A stretch of DNA of 64,000 bases from Dyadobacter sp. CY326 (GTDB lineage Bacteria; Bacteroidota; Bacteroidia; Cytophagales; Spirosomataceae), in contig NZ_JAJUXI010000005.1 of assembly GCF_021390515.1 (NCBI RefSeq), positions 248,001-312,000 on the forward strand. The letters are read 5' to 3'. A program made the position numbers and the translations under genes. Of the stretch, positions 60,685-64,000 are shown piece by piece. Under the pieces are notes generated by a model, which saw only the letters and a list, made by a program, of their open reading frames with translations, made no database searches and had not been told where the DNA came from. Numbering within the stretch: the stretch's first letter is position 1; every line of letters starts with the position of its first letter.

Positions 60685-62781
60685 TTATTCTGCTCTTTTC
60701 GTCGGTCCAGTTTTCTCAATTTTCTCCAACAAGCGATAGTTTGCTTCCTGCGCCCTGATCTTTCCCCGGGAATCGTCGGTGATCCGCAAATTATTTTGAT
60801 AAAGATCCAGACGAACCGATTTCTGGTTGTCATTCACGTAGTTCCGCAGCACCAGCCGCATTTGATTTTTTAATGTTTCATCCAGAACCGGAAAGCAAAC
60901 GTCGATGCGTCTGTGCAAGTTGCGATGGGTCCAGTCGCAGGACGAGATGTACACTTCATCATTACCCCGGTTTGCAAAATGAAAAATGCGCGTATTCTCG
61001 ACATAGCGATCCACATGCCTGCTCACAACCACATTATCGCTGATTGAAGGCAACCCCGAAATGAGCCCGCAGCTCTCGCTCACGATAACATGCACGGGCA
61101 CGCCAGCCTGGCCTGCCTGATAAATTTTATCAATCAGAATGTGATCCTGCAACTGATTGATTTTAATGGTGACGAAAGATTTCAAACCCGCATTGCAATT
61201 CGCAATTTCCCGGTCGATCAGATCAAGCAGCTTTTTTTGCAATGTAAACTGCGTGACAAGAAGAAAGTTGAAAGGCAGATATTTGTATTTCTTTGGCTCG
61301 TCCTGTGTGGACAAATAACCAAAAAGCAATTCGAGCTCATTGGTAAGCTCGCGATGGCTTGTTAGCAAGGCATGATCCACAATTTCGCGGCTTGTCAATC
61401 TGTAAAATCCGCCCGTTCCAAGGAATGCGTAACGCTCCCAGCCTTTCAGCACTTTACGCTTGATCAATGCGATTTTGGCATGCACTTTCAGCCCAGGCAC
61501 GCTGAGAATGATCTTTACACCTGCATCCCGCATTTTCCTCGACCATTGCAGGTTTTCCTGAATGTCGAGTTTTGTGTTGAGTTCCACATATGTCGTCACG
61601 CGCTTGCCATTGCGCGCAGCACTGATCAGCGAATTCAAAATAAATGAATTGGGACTGATCTTATAAAGCGAAACATGGATTTCCCGAACGTGCGGATCAA
61701 CGGCGGCTTCGTTGAAAAACCGGACAATGGGTTCATAAGAGTGATAGGGCAAATGAAGCAATTGATCCGCCTTTTGAATGGACTCGAAAACAGAAGTTTT
61801 CTCATCAAAATCCGGATTTTGAATGGGCTTTTGATACGGATAATCGAGTCGCCGCGACATCTGCGGGAATGTCATCAAATCCTGCATGAAAATGTAATGT
61901 CCCCGCTCGTGAAACTCGTTCATCGGAATACCTGCCTTACTGGCCAGATATTCGCGCATGTAAAGCGGCATGCCTGATTCATAAAAATACTGGGCGGGCT
62001 GAACGAAATTCCGCTTTTCCAGCTGTTTCAAAATGCGCTGCGCAATCTGCATCGGAAATTCGTCTTCAATCGCCAGTTCCGTATCTTTTTCCACACGCAA
62101 TGCATAGCTTTCCAGCACTTCGTAACCAGGAAAAAGCAATTGCATGTTTTCTCTGATTGCATCTTCCACAAACGCTACATGGCGCTTTCCGTCCAGTTCA
62201 GGCAATTCGAGAAAGCGTCCAAATGGCTCGGAAGGAATGTTTACAACGGCATACCAGTCTTCTTCCGAATCTTCTTGGTGTTGCAATCTGACGATCAGAT
62301 ACAACTGTTTTGATTCAAAAAACGACATTTTGGAACTGCGGCGGCTATCCAAAAACACAGGTTGCAAATGCCGAAACAGCTTGTCTACAAAGAATTTTCT
62401 CAAAAACATTAAATGCTCCGATGCAAAAGCTTCGCGATAATATAAATGCACGCCTTGCTCGTTCAAAGCAGGAAGAATGCTTGAAATGAGAATGTCGTTG
62501 AATTCCCTTAGCTGATTTTCAACGGTTTCGTAAACATGTTCGAGCAGCGAATCGGGAAATAAATTGAGTTTGCTGCGAATGTCGTTGCTCACCTCCCCCA
62601 TTGCCAGCAGGCTCGGCACGCGAGCGCGGAAGAACTCTTTTGTTTGATATGCGTAAATTCCAAGGAAGCGCAGACGTTCCCTTACCGGCACAGTTTCATC
62701 GTTTGCTTCTAATAATAATCGGTAATTATTGGACAGCCAGCTGAGATTTGTATCGAAGTAGGGATAGGAAACGTCAATCAT
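60685..62781 (-). CDS. ppk1: Polyphosphate kinase 1
   Basis: A 698-residue enzyme that makes polyphosphate from ATP. The N-terminal domain opens SYPYFDTNLSWLSNNYRLLL (the FxxRElSWLxFN region in variant form), and the body has YHSYEPIVRFFNEAAVDPHV. The phosphorylated His is His434 in LKVHAKIALI, close to E. coli His435, and a second catalytic His lies in THRNLHRRIDVCF. Length fits the family. The gene is divergent from the aldo/keto reductase. Confidence 0.96.
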   Translation of the reverse strand: MIDVSYPYFDTNLSWLSNNYRLLLEANDETVPVRERLRFLGIYAYQTKEFFRARVPSLLAMGEVSNDIRSKLNLFPDSLLEHVYETVENQLREFNDILISSILPALNEQGVHLYYREAFASEHLMFLRKFFVDKLFRHLQPVFLDSRRSSKMSFFESKQLYLIVRLQHQEDSEEDWYAVVNIPSEPFGRFLELPELDGKRHVAFVEDAIRENMQLLFPGYEVLESYALRVEKDTELAIEDEFPMQIAQRILKQLEKRNFVQPAQYFYESGMPLYMREYLASKAGIPMNEFHERGHYIFMQDLMTFPQMSRRLDYPYQKPIQNPDFDEKTSVFESIQKADQLLHLPYHSYEPIVRFFNEAAVDPHVREIHVSLYKISPNSFILNSLISAARNGKRVTTYVELNTKLDIQENLQWSRKMRDAGVKIILSVPGLKVHAKIALIKRKVLKGWERYAFLGTGGFYRLTSREIVDHALLTSHRELTNELELLFGYLSTQDEPKKYKYLPFNFLLVTQFTLQKKLLDLIDREIANCNAGLKSFVTIKINQLQDHILIDKIYQAGQAGVPVHVIVSESCGLISGLPSISDNVVVSRHVDRYVENTRIFHFANRGNDEVYISSCDWTHRNLHRRIDVCFPVLDETLKNQMRLVLRNYVNDNQKSVRLDLYQNNLRITDDSRGKIRAQEANYRLLEKIEKTGPTKRAE

Positions 62782-62923
62782 TGAGTGAGGGAAAAAAGAT
62801 TCGAAATTTGCTACAATATAAATACATTTGGCGGGTTAGGATCTAACTTTACAGCACAAAGATTTAACAAAGTCAGGTTAGCGACCGACGTTATATCCTG
62901 GCTAAAAACCTAATTAAACAACT

Positions 62924-63946
62924 ATGCAATATCAATTATTGGGCCGGTCTGGTTTACGCGTTTCAGAAGTTTGCCTGGGCACAATGACCTTCGGAACTGA
63001 ATGGGGATGGGGCGCAGATAAGCATGAAAGCTTTAAAATGTTTGAGAGTTTCGCTGGTGCGGGCGGTAATTTTATTGATACAGCCAACCGTTATACTGAG
63101 GGTTCGTCGGAAAAATATGTGGGCGAATTCATTGAAAGTGACCGTGATCACTGGGTTTTGGCTACAAAATTTACGCTCAAAGATCGCAACGATGATCTTA
63201 ACTTCGCGGGCAATCACCGCAAGAATATGATGCGCTCGGTGCGGGCCAGTTTGAAAAGGTTGAACACGGAATACATTGACCTCCTTTGGGTGCATTTGTG
63301 GGATAATACAACGCCAGTTGAAGAAGTAATGCGCGGGCTGGACGACTTGGTCACGCGCGGATTGGTGCATTATGTGGGCATATCGGATACACCCGCGTGG
63401 GTCGTTTCGCAAGCCAACACCATTGCCGATTTCCGCGGCTGGAATGCGTTTACTGCCATTCAGTTTGAATATTCGCTCATTCAGCGAACGCCCGAGCGTG
63501 ACTTGCTTCCTATGGCGAAAGCGCTTGGCATTGCCGTTACTCCGTGGGGCACCATTGGCGGCGGCGCGCTTACGGGAAAATATTTACGGGGAGAAGCGGG
63601 ACGCGTCCCGGACAGCAGCATTCGACGAAGCGAACATAGTAGCAACATTGCACAGACTGTGGTAGATGTCGCCAAAGAGCTCGGCGTAACTCCGGCGCAA
63701 GTGGCAATCAACTGGGCCCGTCACCGCGATCAGGTGATGATTCCGATCATTGGTGCTTCCAAGCAAACGCAATTGGCTGATTCGCTGGGTTGCTTATCAT
63801 TCCGCTTGCCACAGGAAATGCTGGATAGGCTGAATGAGGTGAGCAAAATTGAACTTGGATTTCCACACGAATTCCTTAAATCGGAAGGGGTTAAGGAAGA
63901 GGCATTCGGCGGACTTTACGAGCGCCTCGATAATCATAGAAATTGA
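62924..63946 (+). CDS. Aldo/keto reductase (YajO/Gpr-like)
   Basis: A 340-residue NADPH-dependent barrel: RSGLRVSEVCLGTMTFGTEW, FIDTANRYTEGSSE with Asp and Tyr, ATKFTL with Lys and WVHLWDN with His, and the NADP end IPIIGASKQTQL. The subgroup (AKR with SGLRVSxxxLGTMTFG) reduces aldehydes or methylglyoxal-like compounds. A terminator lies 10 bases after the stop. Confidence 0.94.
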   Translation: MQYQLLGRSGLRVSEVCLGTMTFGTEWGWGADKHESFKMFESFAGAGGNFIDTANRYTEGSSEKYVGEFIESDRDHWVLATKFTLKDRNDDLNFAGNHRKNMMRSVRASLKRLNTEYIDLLWVHLWDNTTPVEEVMRGLDDLVTRGLVHYVGISDTPAWVVSQANTIADFRGWNAFTAIQFEYSLIQRTPERDLLPMAKALGIAVTPWGTIGGGALTGKYLRGEAGRVPDSSIRRSEHSSNIAQTVVDVAKELGVTPAQVAINWARHRDQVMIPIIGASKQTQLADSLGCLSFRLPQEMLDRLNEVSKIELGFPHEFLKSEGVKEEAFGGLYERLDNHRN

Positions 63947-63956
63947 ACAAAAAACA

Positions 63957-64000
63957 GGGCCCGGCAATCAGCTTCCTTACAAAAGCTGATTGCCGGGCCC
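63957..64000 (+). terminator. Strong terminator hairpin at the window end
   Basis: GGGCCCGGCAATCAGCTT (63957-63974) pairs perfectly with 63983-64000 around an 8-base loop. The T run, if present, is beyond the window. Confidence 0.85.

Overview
The window reads as a chromosomal segment of a Bacteroidota bacterium, most like Dyadobacter and relatives (Cytophagales, Spirosomataceae). The evidence is a SusC/RagA receptor at the left edge, two proteins with type IX secretion (T9SS) C-terminal sorting domains, a BlaI/M56 sensor pair, DUF1080, DUF6807 and Gfo/Idh/MocA proteins typical of this group, and several promoters with the Bacteroidota -7 element TAnnTTTG. The genus is an inference from protein character; no rRNA or marker tree is available. 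I see no insertion sequence, prophage, integrase, tRNA, rRNA or CRISPR array.

Left part (1-7000): the N-terminus of a SusC-like outer-membrane receptor, two small membrane proteins of unknown function, then a five-gene minus-strand run (DUF1080 hydrolase, Gfo/Idh/MocA oxidoreductase, DUF2867-type SDR, secreted esterase, SDR dehydrogenase) that looks like a glycoside-oxidation and catabolism cluster. 7000-17000: a PAS histidine kinase, a small GNAT, an APH-fold kinase, an unknown membrane protein, a Tat-type sugar isomerase/epimerase with a GH5 glycosidase, the BlaI/M56 regulatory pair and a PepSY membrane protein behind two copies of an iron-box-like motif.

17000-24000: the most unusual locus. 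A three-gene operon encodes a 1280-residue fusion (DUF6807, PVC-type dehydrogenase, HEAT repeats, cytochrome c), a double-thioredoxin protein and a second Tat-exported isomerase/epimerase, closed by a strong terminator. 24000-38000: a small secreted protein with a near-perfect promoter, topoisomerase III, an aldo/keto reductase, a second Gfo/Idh/MocA protein, a DUF481 protein with an RpiB-family isomerase, a SWIM/SNF2 helicase, and a CorA / FN3-T9SS / GH18 chitinase run.

38000-64000: a stress-type SDR, a four-PAS hybrid kinase, a secreted amidohydrolase with a VOC protein, a seven-gene exopolysaccharide cluster (SGNH protein, four glycosyltransferases, WcaF-like acetyltransferase, WecA/MraY-type initiating transferase), malic enzyme with a phosphotransacetylase domain, a divergent GH2 / isoaspartyl peptidase pair, a T9SS cargo protein, an alpha/beta hydrolase, serine acetyltransferase, a TetR regulator, polyphosphate kinase and an aldo/keto reductase. 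The common theme is extracytoplasmic polysaccharide and sugar handling. Three pieces of the 3-keto-sugar toolkit (DUF1080, Gfo/Idh/MocA, isomerase/epimerase) recur at separate sites, and the redox fusion operon is the best candidate for a little-described system.
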